A stretch of DNA of 64,000 nucleotides from Niallia endozanthoxylica (GCF_008710145.1 NZ_VYKL01000003.1:1-64000), one strand, 5' to 3'. Numbered from the stretch's first letter, positions 8,096 to 17,089 are shown. The notes: generated by a model from the sequence alone, not told the origin. Translations and numbers: made by a program.

Positions 8096-8596
8096 ATGGC
8101 AAATGAGAAAAAGAATGTGTTAGATTGGTTGTTTGATATTTGTCTAGCAATCGTAAATGTGCTCATGTCACTTTTAATCGTGATTATTATTTTAGATGTT
8201 ATCATGACATACTTCTTCAATGCCCCGTTAAAGTGGGCATTGGAGGTTTCTGAATATGCGTTAGCCTTTATTGCTTTCTTAGGGTCTGGATGGCTGATGA
8301 GAGAGGAAGGGCATCTGCGGTTTGAGATGGTCATTGAGAAGTTACCGCAGAAAGTGAGGTCTGTATTTGAAATCTTTGGTTCACTTGTATGTTTACTCGT
8401 CTCCTTAGTCATCGTATGGTCCGGTATAGAGGTGGTTATGAGTCTTTACGAAAAGGGAGCCTTGTTTGAATCCGTCCTTCAATGGCCGAGATGGCCATTA
8501 ATCGCTGCCATTCCTGTCGGATTTTCCTTACTTGCCATACAGCTTCTTCGTCGCTCTATCCAACATATAAAGAATTTTAAGGCTTTGAAAAGCTAG
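8096..8596 (+). CDS. TRAP transporter small permease, DctQ type
   Basis: About 166 aa with four hydrophobic helices (about 12-37, 47-68, 85-110 and 128-152), the architecture of the DctQ subunit that partners DctM in the membrane. The motif SGWLMREEGHLRFEMVIEKL matches the conserved loop after helix 2. The ATG at 8096 is preferred, since GGGTG lies about 9 nt upstream; an in-frame GTG at 8084 is an alternative. It begins only 15 bp after the dctP-like stop, so it is translated as part of the same operon. Confidence 0.9.
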   Translation: MANEKKNVLDWLFDICLAIVNVLMSLLIVIIILDVIMTYFFNAPLKWALEVSEYALAFIAFLGSGWLMREEGHLRFEMVIEKLPQKVRSVFEIFGSLVCLLVSLVIVWSGIEVVMSLYEKGALFESVLQWPRWPLIAAIPVGFSLLAIQLLRRSIQHIKNFKALKS

Positions 8597-8634
8597 AACT
8601 AACAAAGTCAATCAAGATTGGAGGTTAGAGCACT

Positions 8635-9948
8635 GTGGAATGGTATATCGTTTTACCTATCATCTTTTTAGCATTAATCGTCTTATTTGCACTGGGAATT
8701 CCCATTATATTTTCCTTTTTAATCATTGATATTATCGGTGTTTACCTCCTATGGGGCGGAGTATCCGGGCTGCAGCAATTGCCATTAAACATGTTTAAAT
8801 CGGTCTCCTTATTTTCACTGTTAGCGATTCCGATGTTCCTCTTTATGGGTGAAATCATGTTTAGAACCGGAATTGGTGCGCAAGTATTTAATGCCTTAGG
8901 AAAATGGATGGGAAGAATACCGGGAAGATTAAGTATTTTGGCGGTCGGAAGCGGGACTTTATTTGCCATTCTTTGTGGTTCAAGTGTTGCTACCACATCC
9001 CTGCTTGGTTCCCTGCTTGTTCCAGAGATGGAAAAACATCGTTATAAGTCTTCGATGTCTCTAGGCCCTATTACGGGCAGTGCGGGACTTGCTATCTTAA
9101 TTCCGCCTACTGCTCTTGGAGTTTTAATGGCAACACTCGCTGGGGTGCCTGTTGGAACATTCCTAGTAGCGATTGTTATTCCAGGAATTATTCTTGCCCT
9201 TATCTTTTTAACCTACATTATCATTCGTTGTACACTTCAACCTGATTTAGCGCCTTCGTATGAAGTAGAAACTTATAGTATGAAGGAAAAGATTACGGAT
9301 TTCTTTAAGTATATTTTTCCCCTTAGTTTTATTGTCTTCTTAGTACTAGGTGTGATTATTCTTGGGATTGCTACACCGACTCAATCGGCCGTGCTTGGTG
9401 CGGCAGGAACAACGGTTATGGCGATTGCTTATCGTAAGTTTACGTGGAAATTGCTGTGGGAATCTTTAACTGGTACGGCAAGAATGACGGTTATGATCTT
9501 AATGATTATGGTTGGATCGACTACATTCAGTCAAATTTTGAGTTTCACAGGGGTTACACAAGGGTTGGTTCAAACGGTTTCGACTATGGACTTAACTCCA
9601 ATCATGTTAATTATTCTCATTCAACTCGTATTAATTGTTCTTGGTTGTTTCCTTGAACCAATGTCCATTATGATGATGACATTGCCAGTCGTAATGCCAA
9701 TTGTAGGTGCAATGGGAATTGATCCTATTTGGTTCTGTGTAATCTTCCTAATTAACATGCAGATGGCAACGATGACACCGCCATTTGGAATGGACTTGTT
9801 TGCCATGAAGGCCGCGGCGCCTCAGTATTCGATGGGTCAAATTTATAAAGCCATTTTACCGTTTATTGCTATGAATTTACTGTTAATTACTCTTATTATT
9901 GCTTTCCCATCACTTGCTACTTGGTTAACAGGTTTAATGAAATCGTAA
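8635..9948 (+). CDS. TRAP transporter large permease, DctM type
   Basis: A 437-aa polytopic protein of the DctM family, the sodium-driven channel subunit of TRAP systems, with about 11-12 predicted membrane spans. Family motifs are visible: SLLAIPMFLFMGEIMFRTGI, LCGSSVATTSLLGSLLVPEM, and near the end MATMTPPFGMDLFAMKA. The start is GTG at 8635, with GGAGG 10 nt upstream and 38 bp after the DctQ stop. A terminator begins 16 bp past the stop codon. Together with the two preceding genes it forms a complete TRAP transporter. Confidence 0.93.
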   Translation: MEWYIVLPIIFLALIVLFALGIPIIFSFLIIDIIGVYLLWGGVSGLQQLPLNMFKSVSLFSLLAIPMFLFMGEIMFRTGIGAQVFNALGKWMGRIPGRLSILAVGSGTLFAILCGSSVATTSLLGSLLVPEMEKHRYKSSMSLGPITGSAGLAILIPPTALGVLMATLAGVPVGTFLVAIVIPGIILALIFLTYIIIRCTLQPDLAPSYEVETYSMKEKITDFFKYIFPLSFIVFLVLGVIILGIATPTQSAVLGAAGTTVMAIAYRKFTWKLLWESLTGTARMTVMILMIMVGSTTFSQILSFTGVTQGLVQTVSTMDLTPIMLIILIQLVLIVLGCFLEPMSIMMMTLPVVMPIVGAMGIDPIWFCVIFLINMQMATMTPPFGMDLFAMKAAAPQYSMGQIYKAILPFIAMNLLLITLIIAFPSLATWLTGLMKS

Positions 9949-9963
9949 GAGGTTCAAAAAAAT

Positions 9964-9988
9964 CTCCGGTTAATCCCGGAGTTTTTTT
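9964..9988 (+). terminator. terminator of the TRAP operon
   Basis: CTCCGG, loop TTAATC, CCGGAG, then a run of seven T residues. A 198-bp mobile element starts four bases downstream. Confidence 0.85.
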
Positions 9989-9991
9989 ATT

Positions 9992-10189
9992 AGCTTTGTT
10001 AGCAAACAATGTGGTTAATCCTGATTTTTGACTCATCCGTGAGAAATGTCTATTTCTCACGCCTTTCAGCTATGCTGAAAGGTTGCTGTATGGTTAGGAA
10101 GTGAAAGGAGAAAATGCATTTTCTCCTTTCACTTCCTAACCATACAGCTTTAGATGAGTCAAAAATCAACCATGTTAATAAACAAAGCC
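9992..10189 (-). mobile_element. 198-bp non-autonomous palindromic element, copy A
   Basis: Terminal inverted repeats AGCTTTGTTAGCAAACAA (left) and TTAATAAACAAAGCC (right). Flanking 8-bp direct repeats are TTTTTATT (9984-9991) and CTTTTATT (10190-10197), with one mismatch. Inner TGACTCAT/ATGAGTCA repeats enclose three hairpins: a 64-nt perfect palindrome at 10085-10148, CCTTTCAGC/GCTGAAAGG and GTGAGAAAT/ATTTCTCAC. The orientation is opposite to copies B and C. It has no coding capacity, so a transposase must act in trans. Confidence 0.85.
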
Positions 10190-10229
10190 CTTTTATTAAA
10201 CCTTAAAGTTTGTTGAGAGAAGGATGCTT

Positions 10230-11579
10230 ATGAAGGTGTTTGTCTATGCAGCCGTTCCGATTTTGTATATTTTGAATTTGTTTTTAAGTGTGTTTGTATT
10301 GGATCTATTGATTATGATCTTCTCGATTCTTTCCATTTTGCTTTCGTACAGGCAAGCCAATCGATTATATAGTACGGTTGGAACAATCTTTTTAGTTATC
10401 GGTCTAGGGTTATGGTCCTATTCATCGTTCAGTTTGGAATTATTGCTGACTGCTTTTCATCAAATGGCTGGAATCCTTGGGTTGTTTGTTGTGTTGCCCT
10501 TTATCCAAAGCATGATTCGAGTGGGCAGGTATGATAAATCGATGAATAAACTGCTTCATTATCGTGTCCAAACCGTGCACGGTGTTTATTGCCGCACATC
10601 GCTTGGAGTCTATATATTAAGTGTGTTTTTGGCGATTGCAGCGATTCCGATTGGAGCACATAGTTTTGGAAAAAGGATTCCTGTGGTGGTCAATGAAGTA
10701 AGACAGCGCTTCTTGAACAGCTCCATGATTCGTCCATTTGCCCTTGCTCTATTTTGGAGTCCGATAGAAATGGTTGTGCTCATTGGCGTAGATGCGACCA
10801 ATGCGGATTATGAGGTGATTTTGCCCATCCTGCTGGGAATGAGTTTGCTCTTTTTAATCAGCGATTGGCTTTTACAAAGAAGAAAATATAATCTTTCCAT
10901 TCATCAGGATCAAGTCGAGCCATTCATTGAATTTCCGAGAAAAGAAATAAAGAAATCCTTGCAGTTACTTATTGCCATTCTGCTATTGTTTGGGGCGGTC
11001 GTTCTTGTGAATCGCTTATTTGGTTATGGCATGCTGATTTCAATCATTTTTATTTTGGCACCTTTCTCGTTGGTTTGGAGTGTATGTATTCGAAAACTTC
11101 CCTTATTGCTGCGGCGTTTAAAGCGAACATGGCCTGAAGGGGTGGAAAAAATGGCAAACTTCAATTTATTATTTTTATCGGCCAGCTTTTTTCTGACCAT
11201 GGTTCAAAAATCTCCTATCTCTGAATTATTAAACCGAATCTTAGTGGCGCAGTTTAATTATATGCACTTGCTTATTTTCTGCATATTCGTATCGTTAATG
11301 CTTTGGTTTTTATCTTATTTAGGTATCCATGCGGTTGTCTTGATTGTTTTATTAGCGAATATTCTCAACCCGTTCTTTGTAGGGAATGAAAATGGCCTTG
11401 CCTTCTTACTGATTGCTACCTTATTAGCCTTGTTGATGGTGAATCCGTTCAATGTCGTTTCGTCCATGATGACGAGTATTTTAGGAATCCATCCAATCAA
11501 ATTAGTCCGCTGGAATCTAGGCTTTGCTGTTTGTTTGATTCTTGCAGTCGATCTGATTGCTTATGTGCTTCTTTTATAA
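10230..11579 (+). CDS. unrecognised polytopic membrane protein (permease-like)
   Basis: About 449 aa, almost entirely hydrophobic, with roughly 12 membrane spans and a short hydrophilic centre (about 205-245: RRKYNLSIHQDQVEPFIEFP). I do not recognise a defined family. Segments such as MIRPFALALFWSPIEMVVLI and PFNVVSSMMTSILGIHP, with helix-breaking polar residues, recall secondary carriers of the ion-transporter superfamily. The ATG at 10230 has AGAAGG 6 nt upstream; an ATG six bases earlier overlaps the site. It sits between two copies of the 198-bp element, and the second copy's target duplication includes this gene's stop codon. The TRAP operon upstream and aromatic-type regulator downstream suggest organic acid transport. 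Confidence 0.6.
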   Translation: MKVFVYAAVPILYILNLFLSVFVLDLLIMIFSILSILLSYRQANRLYSTVGTIFLVIGLGLWSYSSFSLELLLTAFHQMAGILGLFVVLPFIQSMIRVGRYDKSMNKLLHYRVQTVHGVYCRTSLGVYILSVFLAIAAIPIGAHSFGKRIPVVVNEVRQRFLNSSMIRPFALALFWSPIEMVVLIGVDATNADYEVILPILLGMSLLFLISDWLLQRRKYNLSIHQDQVEPFIEFPRKEIKKSLQLLIAILLLFGAVVLVNRLFGYGMLISIIFILAPFSLVWSVCIRKLPLLLRRLKRTWPEGVEKMANFNLLFLSASFFLTMVQKSPISELLNRILVAQFNYMHLLIFCIFVSLMLWFLSYLGIHAVVLIVLLANILNPFFVGNENGLAFLLIATLLALLMVNPFNVVSSMMTSILGIHPIKLVRWNLGFAVCLILAVDLIAYVLLL

Positions 11580-11582
11580 AAT

Positions 11583-11780
11583 GGCTTTGTTAAAGGGTAT
11601 TGTTGATTTTTGACTCATTTAAGCTGTATTGTCATGAAGTGGTAGGAGAAAATGCATTTTCTCCTACCACTTCATGACAATACAGCAACCTTTCAGCATA
11701 GCTGAAAGGCGTGTGAAATGTTCATTTCACACGAATGAGTCAAAAATCTGGCTTTATCAACATAGTGCTTTAACACAGTC
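11583..11780 (+). mobile_element. 198-bp non-autonomous palindromic element, copy B
   Basis: Ends GGCTTTGTTAAAG (left) and CTTTAACACAGTC (right). An exact 8-bp target duplication TATAAAAT flanks it at 11575-11582 and 11781-11788, and the left copy includes the stop codon of the preceding gene. It holds a 64-nt perfect palindrome (11623-11686), then CCTTTCAGC/GCTGAAAGG and CGTGTGAAATG/CATTTCACACG hairpins. The hairpin arms differ from copies A and C at several positions, always with the matching change on the other arm. Confidence 0.9.
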
Positions 11781-11794
11781 TATAAAATTAAGTA

Positions 11795-11835
11795 AAAACC
11801 CGAATGATCCTGGTTGGAGTTCTCATTCGGGTTTT
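11795..11835. terminator. terminator of the XylR_N/PucR regulator gene
   Basis: AAAACCCGAATGA (11795-11807) pairs with TCATTCGGGTTTT (11823-11835). It lies 11 bp past the stop of the minus-strand regulator and can act in both directions. Confidence 0.8.
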
Positions 11836-11845
11836 CTATGTTGGG

Positions 11846-13771
11846 TCAAACCTGTTCGCTTGTTCCGTCGAACTTTCCGAAGGCTAAGTAGATATCCAAA
11901 GCCATTTGAACTTCGCGGCGTGTATTGTAATTCGTCATATCGATGTGAAACTTTTCTTTTAAATTGGTCAGCCGATAACGCATGCCTCCAATGGATAGGT
12001 TCATACTGCGTGCGGTTTTATGGAGATTACAGTCGTTATTTAAATATAAATAAAGCGTTTTAATGAGTTCGGTTGACTTCGTTATATCGTGTTCAAGGAT
12101 ATCTCCTAATATTCTATCTGCATATGCTTCCAACTCTTCTGGATTTCGAGCGTCTAATAAAATGGAAATATGGCCAATATCGGAAAATAATATCACTCTT
12201 TGTTTCTGTCCATTGATTTGGGAGATTTCTAAAGCTTTTTTCGCTTGTTTATAGTGAACGTGAATCTGCTGGATATTTGTGCAAATATTGCTAATCCCAA
12301 TTAATAGGGATATGGACGGAAACTGTGATGAAAATTGTTCCAAAATCGTTTTTCCAAAAGAAATCGCACTTCCTTTGAACGCTTGTAATAGACTTTCTGG
12401 AACAAGGGCCTGAATTCGACCAAAGGAATGAGAAACCAATATTTGTTCATGTGCGGCAGTGGAATGCTTCCGCAGGTTATTGATGATAAATTCCTTTTCT
12501 TCATTTAATGATTCATCATCCTGCTGATTTTGCAACTGAAACAGGAATACATATTTTGGCTCAGCAAGATTATAGCCTAACAGAGAAAGCTTATTTGTAA
12601 TATTTTCATCTATTTTGGGCTGAAGTAAAAGTTCGTCCAGCAATTCTCCTTTCATCCGTTGCTCTGTATCAATGGCTGTTTTTTCATTGAGGATATGAAG
12701 GGCACAAATATTGGCTGCTCTTTCAATAAAGGAAGCTTCAAGCTCTTCAATTTCCTTGGAATCTTTAATGATGGATATATAGCCATACACATTATTCTGA
12801 ACGATAATCGGTGTAATTAACGGATAATGTGTAAATTCCAGACTTTCAAGAGAACCCAGTTGAATCGTTTTCCGATTTTCAATCAATGCGTTCACTTTAT
12901 GACGATCATGGGAGGGAAGGTTGTTTCTGTTTTCGATAATCTTTTTTAATGAATAATCGTACACATCGCCGTACTCCGTGATCGTTTCGAAATATTTATT
13001 CGAGAAGACAATCCCGCATTTCAAACTTCTTCCAAGCGTTTGAGCGATTGATTCAAGACCTTTCCCTTGAAGAACAATTTCGGTTAATTGATTTCCTAAA
13101 ATATTTCCTTGTTTTAATATCTCGCTTTGTTTTTCAATCCGCTTATGGGCCCGGTCAAGCTCATCGCCAATATCTGCTCGAGCATAATCCACTAGATCAC
13201 TTGAAATTTCGTCTCCCCATGCATCAAGTGTTTTGCCGATGAAGTGGCAATGAGAATCCCCTTTACCGATACATTCGACTTCTTTAAAAACAATCTTTTT
13301 TCCAAAGGAAGTGCTGCAATAGCCGCTGGCATAGCCTTCTAAGAAATAGCAAACCGCTTCAGAATGGGGAGGGAAGTGTTCTAAATATTGCTTGGCTTCA
13401 TAGGAGTCATGCCAAAATCCTTCTACATCGAATTCACCTTTATCTGGGTCTATATGGGTTTTGATTGGGACAGAGGAGGCTCTTCCAGAAAGATTATGCA
13501 TCGTGACACCGCCCATAATCCATTCTTTCTTGTTTTCCCAATTAAACATATCTTTTAACATGATGGCTTCATGGAGACCGCATTGATAACCGTAACGCAG
13601 TAAAAAGCGTTTGGCTCGTTCAATTCCAAGGGCCAGAATTAAATCCTTTATTAAGGCGCCCCAAGCATTCGCACTGGACACAAACATTTGATGCGACTGC
13701 AAGAAATTATCTTTCTCTTGATCGACACCAAATAAATCACTAAAGGTGATCCCGGTTGCTTTGATTGACAT
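11846..13771 (-). CDS. XylR_N/V4R sensor fused to a PucR/CdaR-type regulator
   Basis: A 641-aa one-component regulator. Residues about 5-115 match the XylR N-terminal activator domain, which in characterised relatives binds aromatic effectors. Residues about 120-190 are a V4R domain with the Cys/His set CYFLEGYASGYCS and ECIGKGDSHCHF, a likely zinc or ligand site. A coiled linker and GAF-like middle follow. The C-terminus (about 570-632, NLHKTARSMNLSIGGMRYRL) is the PucR/CdaR helix-turn-helix. XylR-type sensors are better known joined to sigma-54 AAA+ modules, so this partner is notable. The ATG at 13771 follows AAGGGGG. It is a probable activator for aromatic-acid genes, perhaps the neighbouring transporters. 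Confidence 0.85.
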   Translation of the reverse strand: MSIKATGITFSDLFGVDQEKDNFLQSHQMFVSSANAWGALIKDLILALGIERAKRFLLRYGYQCGLHEAIMLKDMFNWENKKEWIMGGVTMHNLSGRASSVPIKTHIDPDKGEFDVEGFWHDSYEAKQYLEHFPPHSEAVCYFLEGYASGYCSTSFGKKIVFKEVECIGKGDSHCHFIGKTLDAWGDEISSDLVDYARADIGDELDRAHKRIEKQSEILKQGNILGNQLTEIVLQGKGLESIAQTLGRSLKCGIVFSNKYFETITEYGDVYDYSLKKIIENRNNLPSHDRHKVNALIENRKTIQLGSLESLEFTHYPLITPIIVQNNVYGYISIIKDSKEIEELEASFIERAANICALHILNEKTAIDTEQRMKGELLDELLLQPKIDENITNKLSLLGYNLAEPKYVFLFQLQNQQDDESLNEEKEFIINNLRKHSTAAHEQILVSHSFGRIQALVPESLLQAFKGSAISFGKTILEQFSSQFPSISLLIGISNICTNIQQIHVHYKQAKKALEISQINGQKQRVILFSDIGHISILLDARNPEELEAYADRILGDILEHDITKSTELIKTLYLYLNNDCNLHKTARSMNLSIGGMRYRLTNLKEKFHIDMTNYNTRREVQMALDIYLAFGKFDGTSEQV

Positions 13772-13920
13772 ATGAATCCCCCTTACGTTGGAAAGTTATA
13801 AATAGTAATATTTGATTTTATCCTTTGTTTAGATAATATTCTGAAGGTTATGATACTTATTCTATTATAACATCTCGGAGGTTAGATTACGGTATGATTC
13901 GGCAGTGAAATGGGGGTTTT

Positions 13921-14038
13921 ACCTACATATAGCTAAATTGTCTAAAATGGCAGGTCTATTAAACTGAGAATGGGGGCCATTCGAATGCGAAAGGTTTCTA
14001 CTTTAAATTTCGAATGGTTCCATTATCTAGCTATAGGT
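13921..14038. repeat. nested imperfect inverted repeats in the 360-bp gap
   Basis: CCATTCGAA (13977-13985) pairs with TTCGAATGG (14009-14017). An outer imperfect pair, ACCTACATATAGCTA (13921-13935) and TAGCTATAGGT (14028-14038), encloses it. I see no gene in this gap. It may be a decayed small element. Confidence 0.4.
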
Positions 14039-14063
14039 TATAGACGGTTCCTTTGGGAGTTAT

Positions 14064-14103
14064 GAATGAAAGACACCCCTATATGAAGAGGTGCCTTTCA
14101 TTC
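14064..14103. terminator. hairpin after the metal-binding lipoprotein gene
   Basis: GAATGAAAG (14064-14072) and CTTTCATTC (14095-14103) enclose CACC/GGTG. It lies about 30 bp past the minus-strand stop. The following T-run is weak, so termination may be inefficient. Confidence 0.5.
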
Positions 14104-14131
14104 ACTAAAGAGAGTCATATGTTTGCGAAGC

Positions 14132-15082
14132 TTACTTAGATAAGCCTTCTTTAATTGTCTTCATATTCCATTTCATCATATTGATATACGTATCACCATC
14201 TTCGCCGGGTTTTCCTAAAGAATCAGTAAATATCTTCCCTATAATCGGAACACCTGTCTCAGCAGATACAGCCTCCATACTGCGTGCATCGATACTAGTT
14301 TCTAAGAATAATCCCTTAATCCCTTTTTCATTAATAAGATTTACAATTCTAGTAATTTGATCGGGGGTTCCTTGATTTTCTTGGTTGATCTCCCAAATAT
14401 ATTCTGCTTGGAATCCATAGGCAGCGCTGAAATATTTAAAGGCGCCTTCGCTTGTGACTAGAACACGTTCTTCTTCTGGAATCTTACTAAATTCCTCTAC
14501 AGCTTTGTCATGAAGTTCTTGAAGCTTAGTAATATATTCATCTGCATTTTTCTTATACACATCTGCGTTATCAGGATCGACTTTTATTAACCCGTCTCTA
14601 GCATTTTCCGCGTATTTTATTCCATTTCTAATGTCGAGCCAAGCATGAGGGTCTTCTTCGCCCTCGTTCCCTTTTGAGGTTAAATACATTGGTTCAACCC
14701 CTTTACTCATAAGGAATACAGGAGCATCCTTGTCATCCTTACCTGCTGTTTCCAATAAACGATCAAACCATGAATTTCCCGCTTCTAAATTTAAACCATT
14801 ATAAAAAATAGCATCGGCGTCTGTTGCTTTTTGAATATCAACTGGCAGTGGATCATATTCATGCGGGTTTGATCCAATAGGTGCTAAACTATGAATCTCA
14901 ACTAAATCACCACCAACATTTTTCACAATGTCATACACAATCGAATAGGTCGTCACTACTTGAATTTTTTGTTCCTTTCCGTTTGTGGAAGAACTGCTTC
15001 TTTCTGTTTTACCACTGCATGCTGCTAATAAGAAAATGGCCATGAATGCTGCCGACAAAACAAGTAAACTCTTTTTAATCAA
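14132..15082 (-). CDS. mntA: manganese-type ABC transporter substrate-binding lipoprotein
   Basis: A 316-aa cluster A-I metal receptor. The lipoprotein signal ends in LLAAC. The four expected metal ligands are present: His in GSNPHEYDPLP, His in EEDPHAWLD, Glu in VTSEGAFKYF, and Asp in KIFTDSLG. The His-His-Glu-Asp set is that of manganese receptors such as PsaA; zinc receptors use a third His. The sequence is close to what I recall of Bacillus subtilis MntA. It is the last gene of an ATPase-permease-receptor operon, 32 bp after the permease. The MntR-like operator before the operon supports manganese. Confidence 0.88.
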   Translation of the reverse strand: MIKKSLLVLSAAFMAIFLLAACSGKTERSSSSTNGKEQKIQVVTTYSIVYDIVKNVGGDLVEIHSLAPIGSNPHEYDPLPVDIQKATDADAIFYNGLNLEAGNSWFDRLLETAGKDDKDAPVFLMSKGVEPMYLTSKGNEGEEDPHAWLDIRNGIKYAENARDGLIKVDPDNADVYKKNADEYITKLQELHDKAVEEFSKIPEEERVLVTSEGAFKYFSAAYGFQAEYIWEINQENQGTPDQITRIVNLINEKGIKGLFLETSIDARSMEAVSAETGVPIIGKIFTDSLGKPGEDGDTYINMMKWNMKTIKEGLSK

Positions 15083-15114
15083 TTTATTTTCCTCCTCATT
15101 TTAAAAAAATAATC

Positions 15115-15972
15115 TTAAGTTAATGAAGCTCTTTTCTTTTTTACTTTTAGTGTTTTCCAAATGAGTCCATGTTTAGGGGAGAGTAAGAAAACGAGAATGA
15201 AAATAAACGTTGCCGCAAGTACGATGGTGGCTCCTGAAGCTAAGTTATAGGTGAAACTAAAGTATAGACCAATGATGGATGAAAGGACGCCAATTCCTGC
15301 CGCTAGAAAAATCATGACCCATAGACGTTCCGTTAACAGATATGCTGCAGCGGCAGGGGTGATTAACATGGCGACAACTAAGACAATTCCCACTGTCTGC
15401 AAGGAAGCAACGGTTACCATTGTTAATAAGGTCATAAGGAAATAGTGAATCAATCGGACGGGTAACCCATAGGCAGCTCCCATCGTTTCGTCAAAAGAAG
15501 TAACGAGCAGTTCTTTATAAAAAAGATAGACGGCTAGTAAAACGATCATTCCAATCGCTAGTGTAATCCACATATCGGAAGATCTTACTGCTAGCACATT
15601 ACCAAATAAGATATGGTATAAATCTGTACTGCTTTTTAGCAAGGTAATAATAATAATTCCTGAAGCAAAAGCTGCTGTGAACATAATGCCAATCGATGTA
15701 TCATGTTTAATTCGACTGTTTTGGGTAACAAATCCAATCGCTATGGCTGTTAGTACCCCACTAAACACGGCTCCAAAAAAGAAATTAATCCCTAACATGT
15801 AGGATATTGCGACCCCTGGAAGAACCGCATGTGATATCGCATCTCCCATAAGAGCCATTCCCCTCAGTATGATGAAACAACCAATGACTCCACAGATAAC
15901 CCCTACCATAGTCGAAGTTAATAACGCTTTTTGTAAAAAGCCATACTCCATAACTGCTTCAATAAAGACCAT
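15115..15972 (-). CDS. metal ABC transporter permease (ABC-3 family)
   Basis: A 285-aa membrane protein with about eight predicted spans, of the ABC-3 family that forms Mn/Zn/Fe channels. Family motifs include IILRGMALMGDAISHAVLPG near residues 33-52 and GIVLVVAMLITPAAAAYLLT near 200-219. The short cytoplasmic C-terminus is basic. Its ATG overlaps the stop of the ATPase gene (TAATG), indicating translational coupling. B. subtilis MntABCD uses two permeases; only one is present here, presumably forming a homodimer as in PsaBCA-type systems. Confidence 0.9.
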   Translation of the reverse strand: MVFIEAVMEYGFLQKALLTSTMVGVICGVIGCFIILRGMALMGDAISHAVLPGVAISYMLGINFFFGAVFSGVLTAIAIGFVTQNSRIKHDTSIGIMFTAAFASGIIIITLLKSSTDLYHILFGNVLAVRSSDMWITLAIGMIVLLAVYLFYKELLVTSFDETMGAAYGLPVRLIHYFLMTLLTMVTVASLQTVGIVLVVAMLITPAAAAYLLTERLWVMIFLAAGIGVLSSIIGLYFSFTYNLASGATIVLAATFIFILVFLLSPKHGLIWKTLKVKKKRASLT

Positions 15973-16718
15973 TACAACGACACTCCCATCTCATTCATAA
16001 AAGCAAATTGTCCTTTATAAGCTTTTTCAATCACTTCTGGCTTAAAGACCTCAGCAACCGAACCGAAACTAATTAATTCTTTATTCAATAAGATTAGTTG
16101 ATGGAAATAATCATTTGCTTTACTAAGATCATGGTGAACCACAATCACCGTTTTTCCTTGCCGGCAAAGATCTTTTAAGATATGAACAATGGTTTCTTCA
16201 CTAGTCACATCGACGCCGACAAATGGCTCATCGAGAAAAAACAAATCGGCTTTTTGGGCGAGTGCTCTTGCAAGAAAGACACGTTGTTGTTGACCGCCAG
16301 AAAGTTCACCAATCTGTCTTTTACTAAACTCTTTCATTCCTACTCGTTGAAGACATTGAAGCGCCCAGTCTTTTTGCTCTTTTCTCGGCCGGCGAAACCA
16401 TTTTAAATGCGGATAGGTTCCAAGTAGTACGACATCAAGTACTGTTATGGGGAAATCCCAATCAATATCATTTCGTTGGGGAACATAAGCAATCTGTTTC
16501 CTAACCTCTTTAATGGTTTTTCCTAAAACTTTTATCTCACCTTTATCAATAGGGATGAGGTTTAACATGGCTTTTAAAAAAGTTGATTTCCCCGCACCGT
16601 TAGGGCCGATAATTCCAACTAAATTCCCCGTTTCAACGGATAGGCTAACTCCTTTTACGGCATCATTTCCATAATAGGAAACATGAAGATCTTTGATATT
16701 GATTGCCGGATTCATCAT
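15972..16718 (-). CDS. metal ABC transporter ATP-binding protein
   Basis: A 248-aa ABC ATPase. Walker A is GPNGAGKSTFLKA (about 37-49), the Q-loop is YVPQRND, the signature is LSGGQQQR (about 138-145), Walker B is LFFLDEPF and the H-loop is VVHHDLS. It energises uptake of the metal delivered by the downstream receptor. It is the first gene of the three-gene operon, with AAGGAG 8 nt before the ATG. An MntR-like box lies about 150 bp upstream. Confidence 0.92.
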   Translation of the reverse strand: MMNPAINIKDLHVSYYGNDAVKGVSLSVETGNLVGIIGPNGAGKSTFLKAMLNLIPIDKGEIKVLGKTIKEVRKQIAYVPQRNDIDWDFPITVLDVVLLGTYPHLKWFRRPRKEQKDWALQCLQRVGMKEFSKRQIGELSGGQQQRVFLARALAQKADLFFLDEPFVGVDVTSEETIVHILKDLCRQGKTVIVVHHDLSKANDYFHQLILLNKELISFGSVAEVFKPEVIEKAYKGQFAFMNEMGVSL

Positions 16719-16866
16719 TAATTTCTCTCCTTATTCCTCATTTTTATAGGGGGGATAATAGCATTTAGCCAAGATCAATAATATTACCAAAACATATTTG
16801 TTAGTGTTTAAGACTTGTTCACCTGAAATGTTTCATTGTCCTAAAAAAATTAGCTAACCCTAAAAA

Positions 16867-16883
16867 AGTTTCCTTAATGCAAA
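16867..16883 (-). promoter_or_regulatory. MntR-like operator of the metal ABC operon
   Basis: Read on the minus strand this is TTTGCATTAAGGAAACT, which closely matches the MntR boxes I recall from B. subtilis mntH and mntA. It is followed downstream by a DtxR-like TTAGGGTTAGCTAA. Manganese-dependent repression is the likely role. Confidence 0.7.
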
Positions 16884-17045
16884 TTATATGTAAAACATAT
16901 CCACAGGTCAATGCTAAAAATAAATTTTCTAAATTCACTGTACTTTTTATCAAAACATGGTCAAAGATTAATATTTGCTGCATATATATGTTTGTTAAAG
17001 GTTTTTGAAATGTGCGGACAGTTTTGCCATTTCAATGATTCTGTT

Positions 17046-17089
17046 AAGCAATCACTGTGGAGTTTAATCTCTAAAGGGATTGCTTTTTT
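17046..17089 (+). terminator. terminator-like hairpin without an upstream gene
   Basis: AAGCAATC and GATTGCTT enclose a loop and are followed by a T-run. The nearest open frame (16911-17159) shows no ribosome site or family signature, so this may belong to a lost gene or a small RNA. The rest of 16.75-17.19 kb holds nothing else recognisable. Confidence 0.45.
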
